Positions 1 to 10,859 of a stretch of 64,000 nucleotides of DNA are shown here, one piece after another. The position numbers and the translations under genes are program-made. Source of the stretch: Rhinopithecus roxellana (taxonomy: Eukaryota; Chordata; Mammalia; Primates; Cercopithecidae); the NCBI RefSeq assembly GCF_007565055.1, contig NC_044554.1, positions 138,135,463 to 138,199,462 on the forward strand, in the 5' to 3' direction. The notes beneath the pieces are model-generated. The model was given only the letters and a program-made list of their open reading frames with translations, was not told where the DNA came from and did not search any database. Position 1 is the first letter of the stretch, and each line of letters opens with the position of its first letter.

Positions 1-498
1 AAATCACCTGTCTTCTATGTTGAACATGCTGGGAGCTGCAGACCGGAGCAGTTCCTATTTGGCCACCTTGGAACAGAACCCTGATTTCTTTATATATGGT
101 TTTCTTTAGCAATTTTAGCACATTTAAGAGAGTTTATTTAAATTTTTTGTCAAGTAAGTCCAATGTCTGTGCTTCATCAGGGATAGAAATTAGATTCTTT
201 CTAATTTCTCCAATTAGTGGGCCATATATTCTTATTTCTTTGTCTTCTTTATAAATTTTTGTGGAAAACTAGACATTTTGAATATTACAATGTGTTAATT
301 ATAGAAATCAGTTTCTTTCTATTCCTCATGTTGGATATGTAGTTTTCTGAGAGTTGTGATTATTCATCTAGTGACTTTTCTGTACTGTTTTTGTACAGTT
401 TATATTCTTTGTTATGTATGGTTTCAGGAATCTCTGTTCCTTTTGCCTGTGGTTAGCTAGTGTTTTTAAGACATTTTCCTGAAATCCTAGAATTAAAA

Positions 499-500
<2 letters not shown>
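1..500. other. AT-rich unique non-coding sequence
   Basis: No recognisable gene, RNA or repeat family. The stretch runs up to the compound trinucleotide microsatellite. Confidence 0.5.
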
Positions 501-529
<29 letters not shown>

Positions 530-531
530 AG

Positions 532-615
<84 letters not shown>
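501..615. repeat. Compound trinucleotide microsatellite (AAG)n-(TAG)n
   Basis: About 20 units of AAG/GAA (roughly 501-560) pass without a break into about 18 units of TAG/GTA (roughly 561-615). The two arrays share phase and differ by one base per unit (A to T), so the second probably arose by a point change inside the first followed by slippage expansion. Apparent poly-Ser/poly-Thr reading frames on the minus strand are only translations of this repeat. Confidence 0.95.
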
Positions 616-1439
616 AGGGACAAAACAAGATAAAAGGAAGAAAGAAAATGAAGGAAAAAAATTCTTCCAGGCTTTATAGATTGGCTCTGTGTTGGGGCAA
701 TGCTTTAGTGGTTGGCCAGGCCTTCACAATGCTTCCTTATCTTTTACTTCTTGCTTGCTCTGAGACTAAATTTCAGCCAGAGGTGAAGGTCTTCTCGGGT
801 CTCTTCTGAGTATCCTTTTTCCTTGGGAATGTATGTAGCTTTATAAACTCCACAGTATACTGCCACTTTTCAATGCCCTAATTTTCTCCAAATAACTCTT
901 TCCACATTTTCCCCCCAAGCTTTTAGAGTCTCTATTATTTGTGTCAACTGAACTCTCTCACCCCAGATGGCATGAAGTTTTTTCATTTGATTTATAATGT
1001 TTTTGAGAAATGTACTCTGCTCAGCCATTTTTCTGCCCTAATAAGAGAGTTCTGAGTTGCACAAAACAAAGGTGAGTACCTTGAGTCTGTTCTCCAGGAA
1101 GCTACATGACAGGTCAAAACTACCAACCAAAGTAATAATATTTATGTTTAAGAATAAGTTGTATTATTCTCCCCTTTCCAGAACCAGGAACCAGGGTCTT
1201 TTATTGAGAATGCAGGCTGCTGGCTTCAAAACTGCTATTGAGTTGGGGTAGGTGGGAGGCAAGGGCAAGTAAAAATAATGCAAAGCTTTTGTGCTTTTTT
1301 TAAGTTGGTTTTTTCTAGAATCAGCATTTGCTAGGTTGCTGTAAAACAAGAAACCATATGTTTTAATACACTTTTTTAAAGAGTTCTGTGACACAGTTAT
1401 AATAATTAAGAAGTGCAACTCAGTTTCCTTAGTTTCTCC
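616..1439. other. Unique non-coding sequence
   Basis: No gene or confidently assigned repeat. Short open frames around 1,057-1,418 on both strands lack family resemblance and are not supported as genes. Confidence 0.5.
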
Positions 1440-2440
1440 TAATTTTCCTTTACCTAAACTTTGTCTTTATATTATCGTATGTTCCATTCACTCTCAAATG
1501 TATCTATTATTCATATCCACCGGCTCATACGTATGTGTCTTCTCCAGTCCTGACCTTTTTCCTGAGCTTCATATTCACACCATCAACAAATGAACCCAAA
1601 ATGACCAAGATTCAACTCATAGCATACCACCTGTAATCTACACACCTGGCCATTATCTGGGCTGTGTCTAAGCTGTAGCCTCCACTCCTAATACTTCCTG
1701 CTTTACACATCTGCATCATGAAATCTAAACTTTACTCTTGTCTCAATACATTTGTTATTTCATCATGCTGAAATTTTATCTGTTTATCTCATCCAATATA
1801 CTATAAGCCATTCATATGTGATTACCCAGTACCTAACTCAATATTCAATATTGATAATAAATTGATGAACTGTATTAACTACTGAAAATTGTAATACTCC
1901 AGTCATATCCATAGGTGGCAGTAAGTCCTTAAAATTATGAGGAAAGTGGTCTGTGTCTAGACATAATTAATCACAGAAGTTAAAATGTTAAAATGACCTG
2001 TTCTAATTTATATTTTGGTCTTTTCATGCATAGTAACTGCATAAGGTTTCACTTTTCAGAAATATTAAGCAAGGAGAAGAGAATACAATCCATTAAACTA
2101 GGAGCTCTTTGAAATGTTTTTCTACCTTAATTTCTCAGTTTTCAGACTCACCTACAACACTACCTCACTCTTTTCAGCCTTCTCATTTTGGTATCAACTC
2201 AGTGTCAATTTTATCTAGAAGAAACTGATATAAAGAGTTTTCAACCAACATTTACAGCAAAATACAAGTTCAGTTTAAATAATTTGAATTTCTGTTTTTC
2301 CCAATTCTTTGTATATTCTATAAAAAGTATACAAAGCAATATGGGATTTTTAAAGATAACCTTGTTTTGATAATGAACAAGTTATTTTAATGTAAACACA
2401 GCAGTTTCCTCAGGAATCCATTTTGCTACAAAATTACAAG
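1440..2440 (+). repeat. Duplicon block 'a', unit 1 (partner 37,300-38,000)
   Basis: Non-coding sequence that aligns by eye, in the same order and orientation, with about 37,300-38,000. The clearest shared stretch is around 1,888-1,945 against 37,842-37,900 (AATTGTAATACTC, then TATCCATAGGTGGCAG, then CCTTAAAATTA). The left part (about 1,440-1,880) has the look of an old L2/CR1-type LINE 3' end, but family assignment is weak. Confidence 0.6.
1906..1925 (+). promoter_or_regulatory. Possible CTCF-like core, kept in two duplicon copies
   Basis: The sequence AGGTGGCAG inside TATCCATAGGTGGCAG matches the AGRKGGCRS half of the known CTCF consensus. The upstream CCASY part is off by one base. The same 16 bases are present in the paralogous block at 37,859-37,874. 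This is a motif match only; the site may be non-functional. Confidence 0.25.
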
Positions 2441-2479
2441 TATGCCTATATAGATATACCCTGTAAGTAACAACTAGTT

Positions 2480-3028
2480 TATAAAATGAAATGTCATATC
2501 ACCAAATCTGAGACTGTATTTTTCCACTTAAATTATCAAATAACAATATGGCATCCATATTCCATCTGGGTTTACTAATTTATCAAGGCCTACTGAAAAT
2601 TTCCATTTCTGAAAAAAATCTTCCTATAGACTTTAAAACTAATATTCTTTGGACCTCAAAATTATTTTCCATAGAGTGGGCTTCGTTATCCACTCACAGA
2701 TACACTCTGAGATTAGTGTATCTGTTGAAGATGATTTTTCTCATAAACGATTTTATGTATAGGTTCTGGATGTGGTTTCTATATATTTGGTAGTTCATGA
2801 GCAAATCTGTGAGGTTGGTTTAATATATTTTTGGTATCTTAGCTCTTTATGTTGACAAGGGAAACTCTGCCTACCCCTTATGTGTTATAGGGCTTTTCCT
2901 TAAGTATGCCTTAATTAATTTCTAAGAAGTTATTTATTATACCACTAATGTATCATATCATAATCAAGAATAATTTAAAATTAATAACAAAAATGAACAC
3001 AAGATTTCTATCTCTCTTGTTTCCCATG
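2480..3028 (+). repeat. Duplicon block 'b', unit 1 (partners 10,860-11,400 and 38,130-38,400)
   Basis: Non-coding sequence shared with two other places in the window. Shared landmarks include ATCTGGGTTT followed by CTAATTT at 2,563-2,583 and 10,951-10,971, and the CATAATnnAGAATAAT stretch at about 2,957-2,972 against 38,322-38,337. A small hairpin (10-bp perfect arms, 2,697-2,706 and 2,715-2,724) lies inside. The block is cut at 3,028 by an LTR insertion. Confidence 0.6.
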
Positions 3029-3670
3029 TGTATTAGTCTGTTTTCACACTGCTATAAAAAACTATCTGAAACTGGGTACTTCATAAAGAAAAAAAGGAGC
3101 TGGTACAGTGGCTCATGCCTGTAATCCCAACACTTTGAGAGGCCGAGGCGGGTGGATCACCTGGGGTTAGGAGTTCAAGACCAGCCTGGCCAACATAAAT
3201 CCCATCTCTACCAAAAATACAAAAAAATTAGCGGGGCACAGTGGCAGACACCTGTAATCTCAGCTACTTGGGAGGCTGAGGCAGGAGAATTGCTTGGACC
3301 AGGGAGGTGGAGGTTGCAGTAAGCTGAGATCGCACCATTGCACTGCAGCCTGGGCAACAGGAGCGAAACTCCATCTCAAAAAAAAAAATAGTTTAATTGA
3401 CTCACAGATGCACATGGCTGGGGAGGCCTCAGGAAACTAACAATCGTGGTGGAAGGTGAAAGGAAAGCAAGGCATGTCTTACATGGTGGCAGGAGAAAGA
3501 GAGAGTGAAGGGGGGAACTGCCAAACACTTTTGGCACTCACTATCACGAGAACAGCAAGGGGAAAACTGCCTCCATGAGCCAATAACCTCCCACCAGGTC
3601 CCTCCCTTGACATGTGGAGATTACAATTCAAGATGAGATTTGGGTGGGGACACAGAGCCAAACCATATCA
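3029..3670 (-). mobile_element. Solo MaLR LTR (MST/THE1 type), antisense, split by an Alu
   Basis: The plus strand opens with TGTATTAGTCTGTTTTCACA and ends with ACCATATCA, the reverse complement of the typical MST/THE1 LTR ends. The flanks CCATG (3,024-3,028) and CCAGG (3,671-3,675) are a plausible, slightly decayed 5-bp target-site duplication. In the paralogous unit at 38,380-38,400 the sequence reads straight across this point, which supports insertion after the duplication. No internal retroviral sequence remains. Confidence 0.85.
3096..3389 (+). mobile_element. Alu SINE (AluS-like) inside the LTR
   Basis: Complete dimeric Alu starting GGAGCTGGTACAGTGGCTCA and ending in a short A tail. 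It sits in an A-rich stretch of the antisense MaLR LTR, splitting it near 3,096. Alu elements are non-autonomous 7SL-derived retroposons mobilised by L1. Confidence 0.93.
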
Positions 3671-5200
3671 CCAGGTAACCAATTATTGCCGCATGATATA
3701 ATTTGCCTTCTATTCTCAGATGCTGATTTGCCAAGGAAGGTGATCACACTTCCCAAAACACTCTCCTGTCACCTTAGGCCTCAGGGAAGAAAGATAGGAG
3801 AAGGAAATAAATATTTATGTTGCAACAATAGGATCTCTTTTCCTCTGCCTCTATGACAGGTTTCAGAAATGGAAGACAGAGAAGAACACTTTATAAAAAC
3901 ACATGTGGTTAATAATCATCTATATACGGGTGATTGCAAAAGCTTGTTCAGTGCTAACCACTACCCTGAGTCAAGACCTATAAATCCAAATGCTCACTGG
4001 GCAGCTGCCCCATAAACCTCAGGAAACCAATGTGTTCCATCAGGACTTCTACACCATTCACACACCCACTTCAACATTTCTCTTCATGATTTTGTATTTG
4101 AGAGATCATTCCTTTATCTCCACTGAAACAGGAGCCTGGAAGACATCTTCTGCCCTCTCTACTTCACCCCTGTAGCCATTCAGCTTTTGAAAGGTGTCCT
4201 TTTCCCTAATATCACTCCAATCTATTCACTTGTTTGCCTTCTCTGATAATACATTATCGTATATCACTATTACATCTCACCAGGTTGATGAGGACACTAA
4301 CTCGCCTTCTTCTCTTCATTTGTGCTCTCACACCTCTTTAAGCTCTTTCAGTGGCTCCACAGATAACCTACAGGAGTCTACAGCATTGGCTACTCTTTAA
4401 CCTTATTTCTCTTTAAGTCTCCTACTCCAGTACAGCCCTCCAGTCACAATAAACAATGTGAGATTATGGACACTGACCAATCCCTCCTGCATTTCCTCAC
4501 AGTATTGGATCTCTGGTCTCAAGTATTTCTCTTCTTCACCTTTACCTGGCTTTCTCCTACCTAAGCTTAAGCCTCAGCTGTAACATCTTGTTCTCCTCAG
4601 AATTTTCTTGACCCACTAAGAAGGATTTTCACAGCATCTATCCTTAACATTCTCACAGCTCTTTTACCCACTGCATTAAAAATCTCCCTTTCCCTGTCTA
4701 ATCCCCAAGCTGCGAGGTCTGTGAAGATGACTGTTTCTGAGTCAACGTTATCCCCAGGGTTGGCTGAGTGCCTGAGACACCACTGATACTCGACACAAAC
4801 TTGCCTGATTTAATTGAATCTAGCAAAACTGTGAATTTTACTGATGTGGAATGATAGGTCCGTGTCTTCAGTGGACGAAATTATTCAGCAGATTCAAAAG
4901 AGAGCTAGGAATAAAATCCAGGCCAGAGCTCCAGCAGTCAGAGCTGCCTGTGGGGCACCAGCTGCGAGACCTGGCTTCAGATGCATGAGGGCGCCAAACT
5001 GCCTGCTAAAAAGCGGAACTGCTTTGTCCTCTCAGTTAAATTGTTCCTTTCAAATACTTACTAAACAAAGAGAAAATCTAGTTAATACATATGATCTTTC
5101 CAAATTGGCTCTAATTGCCTCTAGGCACTGTTAGGCACAGAAAATTTTCTATAGTTAAATGCATTTTCAAGAGTGGTTGTTTCAAGTCACGGTGTAGTCT
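3671..5200 (+). repeat. Duplicon blocks 'c' and 'd', unit 1 (partner about 16,840-18,520)
   Basis: Non-coding sequence aligning by eye with 16,840-18,520 in the same order: a TTGCAA stretch (3,820 region against 16,970 region), an AATGCT...CTG stretch (3,988 against 17,130), an L2-like segment, and the TTTAATnnAATCTnGnAAAACT stretch (4,809-4,830 against 17,995-18,013). Short open frames here (for example 4,844-5,134) have no family resemblance. Confidence 0.6.
4180..4790 (+). repeat. L2-type LINE 3' end (old), duplicated in unit 2
   Basis: Pyrimidine-rich segment with TTTCTTGACCC and a GTCTGTGAAGATGACT stretch, reminiscent of the L2 3' region. Its paralog at about 17,380-17,970 has the same order, so the L2 was present before the tandem duplication. 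Family call is from general resemblance only. Confidence 0.45.
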
Positions 5201-5896
5201 ATTCCAGACTACATTTTCTCAGCATTGCACTATTTCAGTAATACCACCTGGGCATGTAAAACTTCAATTATGGTTTCAGTAGCAGTGGAAAAATTAATTA
5301 TATTAAAATACTTAGATGATCTAATTCTGAAGGGTTCTGTTAGAGCTTAAGTATACATGAATACATGAAGAAGAGTTGAAGTAAATATCAAGGTATGATG
5401 TTTTGTGGGAATAAAGCAACATTTTAAAGTCACTTTCCTATAATCTATAAAATTTGTGCTAATTAAATCTTAACAAGTTTGCTATGGTGTGGGTGGGGTG
5501 TACTGAACATGCTAGATGGTTAAATATATCAAAAATATGAAAGAAATTTTTCAAAATAATGGAGGGCAGCTATTCCCATGAGCTTACAAATTATATTATA
5601 AAGCAATAATTACTTTAAAATTAGGTGTAAATAACCTTAAATACATAGGGGAATTTGGAAAGCAAGAAATAAAGCTTCTCAAATAATTGGAAATATAAAT
5701 TATCTCATAAACTATATCAGGATAAATGGCTTAACATTTGAGAAGAAAATAATGCTGAATTTCTAATTTATTTCTTACACAAAATAGAGCAAGATCAAAA
5801 CCTCAAATATAAAAAAGTAAAATAACAAAAATAACACAAAGAAATTTTTTTTAATTCTTAAATTCAGAAGATGTTTCCAAGTCAAAAATTAAGCCC
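5201..5896 (+). repeat. Start of duplicon block 'e', unit 1
   Basis: AT-rich non-coding sequence. From about 5,415 it aligns with about 28,885 onward (AAGT...CTCCCTTA/CTTTCCTATAA, AATTCTTAAATTCAG at 5,855 and 29,310). The segment at 5,245-5,290 also strongly resembles 6,570-6,610 (CATGTAAAACTTCAATTATG), a local repeat within the unit. Confidence 0.55.
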
Positions 5897-6212
5897 GAGC
5901 CAGGCACAGTTGGTCACACATGTAATCCCAAAACTTTGGGAGGCAGAGATGGGAGGCTTGCTTGAGGCCAGGAGTTCCAAGACCACCCTAGGCAACACAG
6001 TGAAACTTCATCTCTTCAAAAAGCAAAGCAAAACAAAAAATTAGCCAGGTGTGATGGTGCACACTTGTAGTTGCAGCTATTTAGGAGGGTGAGGTAGGAG
6101 GATGGCTTGAGCCTGGGAAGTTAAGGCTGCAGTGAGCTGAGATTGTGCCACTGCACTTCAAACTGCACATCAGAATGAGATCCTGTCTAAAACATAAAGA
6201 AATAAAATAAAG
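5897..6212 (+). mobile_element. Old Alu (AluJ-like)
   Basis: Dimeric Alu with many differences from younger Alus (GAGGCTTGCTTGAGGCCA in the left arm). It ends in a degenerate A-rich tail. It is absent at the matching point of unit 2 (about 29,330), so it inserted after the duplication or was lost there. Confidence 0.85.
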
Positions 6213-6902
6213 TCCAAAGTTCAAAAGAGAATATTGTCACTGCAAAATTTGGAAACATTTAAATATCAAACAATATCATAAATAATATTACAAAGGCCAC
6301 AAACAAAAAACAAAGAAACAAATGCTTTCAAAATGTCTATTCCCCAAAATTTACCTATGAATTTAGAGCTAATCTAATAAAAATACTAGTAAGTTCAACT
6401 GAGGATGTATTTATAGTTTTTTTGCTTGTTTGTTATTTTTGTGTGTGTTGTGTATTGTTCTGAAACCAATCAATATTGAGGTAAATATGAAGTTACTTTA
6501 ATAGATTGCTTATTGCAATTCATGGCATATAGAAACTGTTTCTAATGTTTTAGTTGTCTCCACCTGGTCATGTAAAACTTCAATTATGGTTTAAACAGTA
6601 GTGGGTTTATTAAATTAAATAAATTTAATAATTAAATTTATTAATTAAATTAAAATACAACACTTACATGATTTAATTCTAATAAGTTCCAGGAATTAAT
6701 ATTATATATTTAAAAATTAGATTAAAACTATCTATATTTTGGAAAGTATTTTAGGAATTAAAATAATATAAAATTTCAAATGCACCATCAAGTAACACAT
6801 TTAACTAAAAGACATGAATCAGAATTATTTTAAAGAGAAACACATCAGATGTCCTGTTCTACCTGTGGATGTTCAGAGGTTTGCTGCTTTAAACATAAAT
6901 CA
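6213..6902 (+). repeat. Duplicon block 'e' continued, with AT palindrome
   Basis: Aligns with about 29,360-29,700 and 30,040-30,170 in unit 2. An AT-only self-complementary stretch lies at about 6,609-6,655. No coding potential. Confidence 0.55.
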
Positions 6903-7126
6903 GGCCGGGCGCGGTGGCTCAAGCCTGTAATCCCAGCACTTTGGGAGGCCGAGGCGGGTGGATCACGAGGTCAGGAGATCGAGACCATCCTGGCTAACAC
7001 GGTGAAACCCCATCTCTACTAAAAAAACCCGGGAGGCGGAGCTTGCAGTGAGCTGAGATCTGGCCACTGCACTCCAGCCTGGGCGGCAGAGCGAGACTCC
7101 GTCTCAAAATAAATAAATAAATAAAT
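6903..7126 (+). mobile_element. AluY with internal deletion, Old World monkey type
   Basis: Starts GGCCGGGCGCGGTGGCTCAA. The sequence jumps from CTCTACTAAAAAA straight to ACCCGGGAGGCGGAGC, so the middle (end of left arm and start of right arm) is missing. Right arm has GAGATCTGGCCACTGC. A perfect 12-bp target-site duplication AAACATAAATCA flanks it (6,891-6,902 and 7,127-7,138). The tail is an (AAAT)n run. Confidence 0.95.
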
Positions 7127-7138
7127 AAACATAAATCA

Positions 7139-7403
7139 AACCTGCACATCTCCCTGTATCCCTGAGGATACTCACCCCTCCTACTGCCTTGGGGTTTTGA
7201 GGATCCAGGGGATGCCTAGACCCTCTAGGGCCACTGCCCTGGGCTGCATACTGAACAGTAGGCTCTAAGAGGTCACCTACAAAAAGCTGGATTTCGCGGG
7301 AGGCTGAGGCAGGAGAATGGCGTAAACCTGGGAGACGGAGCTTGCAGTGAGCTGAGATCTGGCCACTGCACTCCAGCCTGGGCGACAGAGCGAGACTCCG
7401 TCT

Positions 7404-7453
<50 letters not shown>

Positions 7454-9700
7454 GATTTCAGACTCTAACTCAGCCATTTTTACTTATTGTGATCATTTGA
7501 TTTTCTTAGATCATTGAGCTTTCTCTCAGTTGACGGAGTTTCCAATCAACTCTCTTGGGCTATTTTTTCAGCTTTGATGAAGGAAATGGTGTTTTCCTAT
7601 TGTTTCTCCAAGTCTTTGGCCGTCATTCTGCAGAAGTCAATGTTTAGATATTTGCATATACCTCGGGGCGTTTCTATTTCTAAGCAGTTAATTCCCTTCT
7701 CTATTGATTTTCTGCAAAGTTGCATTTCGTGTTCTTGATGTGGTTCAAGCAGTGTCTGGTGTTTTAGCTAAAGCTTTTGAATCTAGTTTTCAAACTGTGC
7801 ACTGTCACACTGTGTTTACTCTGCTTAGAGAATTTTGACTTGAACTACAAGTGCTTCCTACATTTGATTTTATTCACATAACCTTTTAAATATTCTTTTT
7901 TTCTCTCAAGTTTCTTTTAAACGAAACATTTAACAGTATTGATGAGTTTCTTCATATTAACTTGAGACTGATACTCTTGTTCTTCATTTTATGACTTACT
8001 GTTTTAGTCTGGTTCCTTTTGTCTCATTTATATAATCTTCTCTTCACACTTTGGCACAGTTTAGACAGAGGTTTTAAGTAGCTCTATTTATCATTTACAA
8101 CCTGTTCTCTTATGTGCTAAAGTTTGCAAGCATTTCTTTCTGCTCCTTCAGTTCTTACACTCTTTCTTGTTATTCACATGCAGGGAATAAGCCCCTTTAT
8201 ATGCTTTCCTAAAACTGTTCATTTTCATCAAAGTTATTAGTTACACCCCTCTGATGTTGTTCTACATACAAGCTTCAGAGATGCATATATTGTTGGCCTC
8301 AATCATGGGACTGGGGAATTTTGATGTCTCCTTGAGTGACTATATCTGTCCTTGAAAATGAGCCATCATCACTCTATTAAATGACATTTTAGAGACCTTT
8401 CCTGCCTGTTCTTTGTCAAGGTCTACTGTATCTTCCAGTGAAAATGTGGACCTGTTCACATCTTTAATAAAGCAGTTAATAAGTGCTGACAAACACAAAA
8501 TTTCAAAAGTTCAGAGGACTGGTCTCCATTGCAGGTGACTTGAGGGCTTCAAAGGCATGTATATTCAGTCTAATCTTTAAGCTAACATGACTGTATTCTG
8601 CAACATGGGCAGAAAATCTTTTAGCTAGCTTGTATTCCCTCAGTGTACATCAGCAATATACTATAAAAACATCCAAAGTTGCACGTACCAAGATTTCCAA
8701 GGGAAGATTAATCCAGACAACATCATCAGAACACTGCAGATGCTCCAGGACTAGCCAGAAAGACATTGTTATGGTGACGGTAGGTCCTCCATGGCTCTGT
8801 GTGGGCACTGCAGTTCTGCCTCTGACCAACAACTGGTGAACTATAACTGCCTGTCTGGAATATTGTGAGCATTCTACCTCAACCCAAGCCAAGTACCTGG
8901 CACCAGTGCTGACCATCAGTGGAGCTGAAATTAAAAAGAAGCTTGTGGTATAAACTAGTGCTCATGAATTTTGGTCCAGTTACTGCCAAAATAGAAAGGG
9001 TTATTATTTGTATAGTACATTGTGTGGATGGAAAGAGCTGAATACAGCTAGAACAGATTGAACAGATTAGCCCATGAGCTGTGACCAGAGGCTACACCTG
9101 ATCCTACAGAACCCAAGGGATCCAATCAACAATGTCACAGCCCATGCTCCATACATGAGCTTTTCAAGGTATAATTGTAGGGCAGCCTGCAGTAGTAGAT
9201 TCATGTGCCCATGTCGCTGGGTAAGGCTCTTTCTCCTCTGGATTTGAAAGTTCCTTCTACAAGATGTAGATGGCTTATCCATCTTGTTTACTAAGATCAT
9301 AGCAATTTCCCTCCTCTGGGAGGAATCACCTTCCTTCCTTTGTGTTTTGTCAGACACTGAGGAATTAAAGCCTTCAGCAAAAGTATTACTTTGCTTGGGT
9401 TTCAATTGTAAGAATTTGGGAGAAATCAGCCAGCCCTGAAATGTCTTCACATTTCATGGATTTCCAGTGTTGCAGCGTGTCTCAGTATAATCCAGCAGTT
9501 CAGAGTGCGGAAGACTCTTATGTTTGACCCAGTGACTCAAGCTCCTTCCATTTGAATCTATCATCTTCAGCAATGGCTGTGTAAATCTCAGAGTGACCTG
9601 GGGATAGTTTCCAAATCACCTAGCCATCTTCAGATTTGGGGCTGCCTTTGGGGAGGGAGCAATCTTATTTTCTTTCTTTCAGTCGCAGTCCCCAATTCCC
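7139..9700 (+). repeat. Duplicon block 'e', unit 1, distal part (partner about 30,170-31,980)
   Basis: Non-coding. Strong landmarks shared with unit 2: ATCATTGAGCTTTCT at 7,511 and 30,493; TCTGCCTCTGACnA at 8,816 and 31,110; ATAAACTAGTGCTC at 8,951 and 31,249; TTATTTGTAnAGTACATTG at 9,003 and 31,303; GGTATAATTG at 9,168 and 31,463. Long open frames on either strand (8,630-8,916; 9,067-9,450) are not conserved as frames in the partner copy. Confidence 0.7.
7296..7449 (+). mobile_element. 5'-truncated AluY right arm with long poly(A)
   Basis: Only the right arm is present, from GCGGGAGGCTGAGGCAGG, followed by an uninterrupted A tract of about 44 nt. Flanks AAAAAGCTGGATTTC (7,281-7,295) and AAAAACCTGGATTTC (7,445-7,459) are the target-site duplication, so truncation happened at insertion. 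The long pure tail suggests a recent event. Confidence 0.93.
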
Positions 9701-10859
9701 TTTGGCCATCACTTGAGACTTTGGTATAAATAACTCCATTCATTTTTTTTGCCATGAACAACTCCATTCTGCTTTTTTTCTTGAAAAACAAAAACAAACA
9801 AACAAACAAAAAACAGGCTCTTCTTTTGTTTTTCTTCTTTTGTTTTTCCTCTTTTGTTTTTCCTTTTTTTGTAATAGGTTTTATATTTTAAAGCCATAAC
9901 TATTTTTAAAAATTAAAGAACAAAAACATTGTTCAGGCCAAGGAAACAGCACTATAAGACAACTGCCAGTCAGCAACTTCTGCTGAAGAGATTCTAGATG
10001 GGGGAATGGTGGATCAGAAATCTTCATGACTTTGGTAAGTCTGGCATAGGTTCTGTGACTTCAGTGTCCAAATGATAGTTCAATAATACAATGATTTCTG
10101 ATTTGAGATGTCTGATCTGATTGTGTGAAAATTCAGAGCTTAGACTTTATGACTGGGAGGACCTTTCCGGAGTCCTAGTTGTGGGTCCCATTGTGTCTCT
10201 GCTCCCTTATTTCTAACATAAGGGTATAAATATGTATGTCCTAGGGTTATGGTGAGGGTGAAATGGGATTGCAAAAGAAAACCACTATCCCCATTCCTGC
10301 ATGTAGTAATCACTTGATAAACTGAGCTATTACTAAATTTTAGACAGGAATTAAAACTTAAATGTGAGCTAGTGGGAAAAGAAAGTACAGGCCTAATCAG
10401 CTTCATTGGATAAGCATGATTAGGCACTACATGCTTTTCTTTTCTCCATGGGCCTAAAGAAGAAACCTCTCCAGTTTTATGGCATGAATCAGAAATATGT
10501 GCTTCGGCATTATTTTGCAATAAACACAAATAAACAAACAAGCCCATGGATTTATACAGATCTTTCAAAAGAGCGGTAGGATAAGACTGTAGCTCACCCC
10601 ATTGTTAACACTGAGCATCCAAGTGCACAAAGTCATACAGGAGAGTGTCTTTGTCAGTCGACAAGTGAAACATTACACATCTCGGTTTACCCAAAAAGTC
10701 TGATGTTTGCCTCATGTAGAACAGGAAGAAACTGCAGTTCAAAATCAGAAAACAAATGAATGTAATATACTACAGGAGTAAACAAAACAATGTACACATT
10801 AAGGAAACAAGGACTTTTTACAAATGATCTCATGTTAAGCAGGATTTTAATGGCTTTCA
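9701..10859 (+). other. Non-coding sequence, end of unit 1
   Basis: Holds a short (CAAA)n run near 9,790-9,812 and a MIR-like segment at about 10,190-10,345. A 142-codon antisense frame (10,140-10,568) overlaps the MIR-like segment and is unlikely to be a gene. Confidence 0.5.
10190..10345 (+). repeat. MIR-like SINE fragment
   Basis: The stretch GGGTTATGGTGAGGGTGAAA, then GTAGTAATCACTTGATAAAC, resembles the MIR 3' portion. Highly decayed. Confidence 0.4.

Noticed and set aside
368..628. Poly-Thr/poly-Ser open frame on the minus strand
   Set aside because: Direct translation of the AAG/TAG microsatellite; no start context or conserved flanks.
9067..9450. 127-codon minus-strand frame in duplicon block e
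   Set aside because: The paralogous copy near 31,400-31,780 does not keep the frame, so no sign of selection on a protein.
10140..10568. 142-codon minus-strand frame as a gene
   Set aside because: Overlaps a MIR-like segment, has no recognisable domain, and nothing around it suggests a promoter or exon structure.
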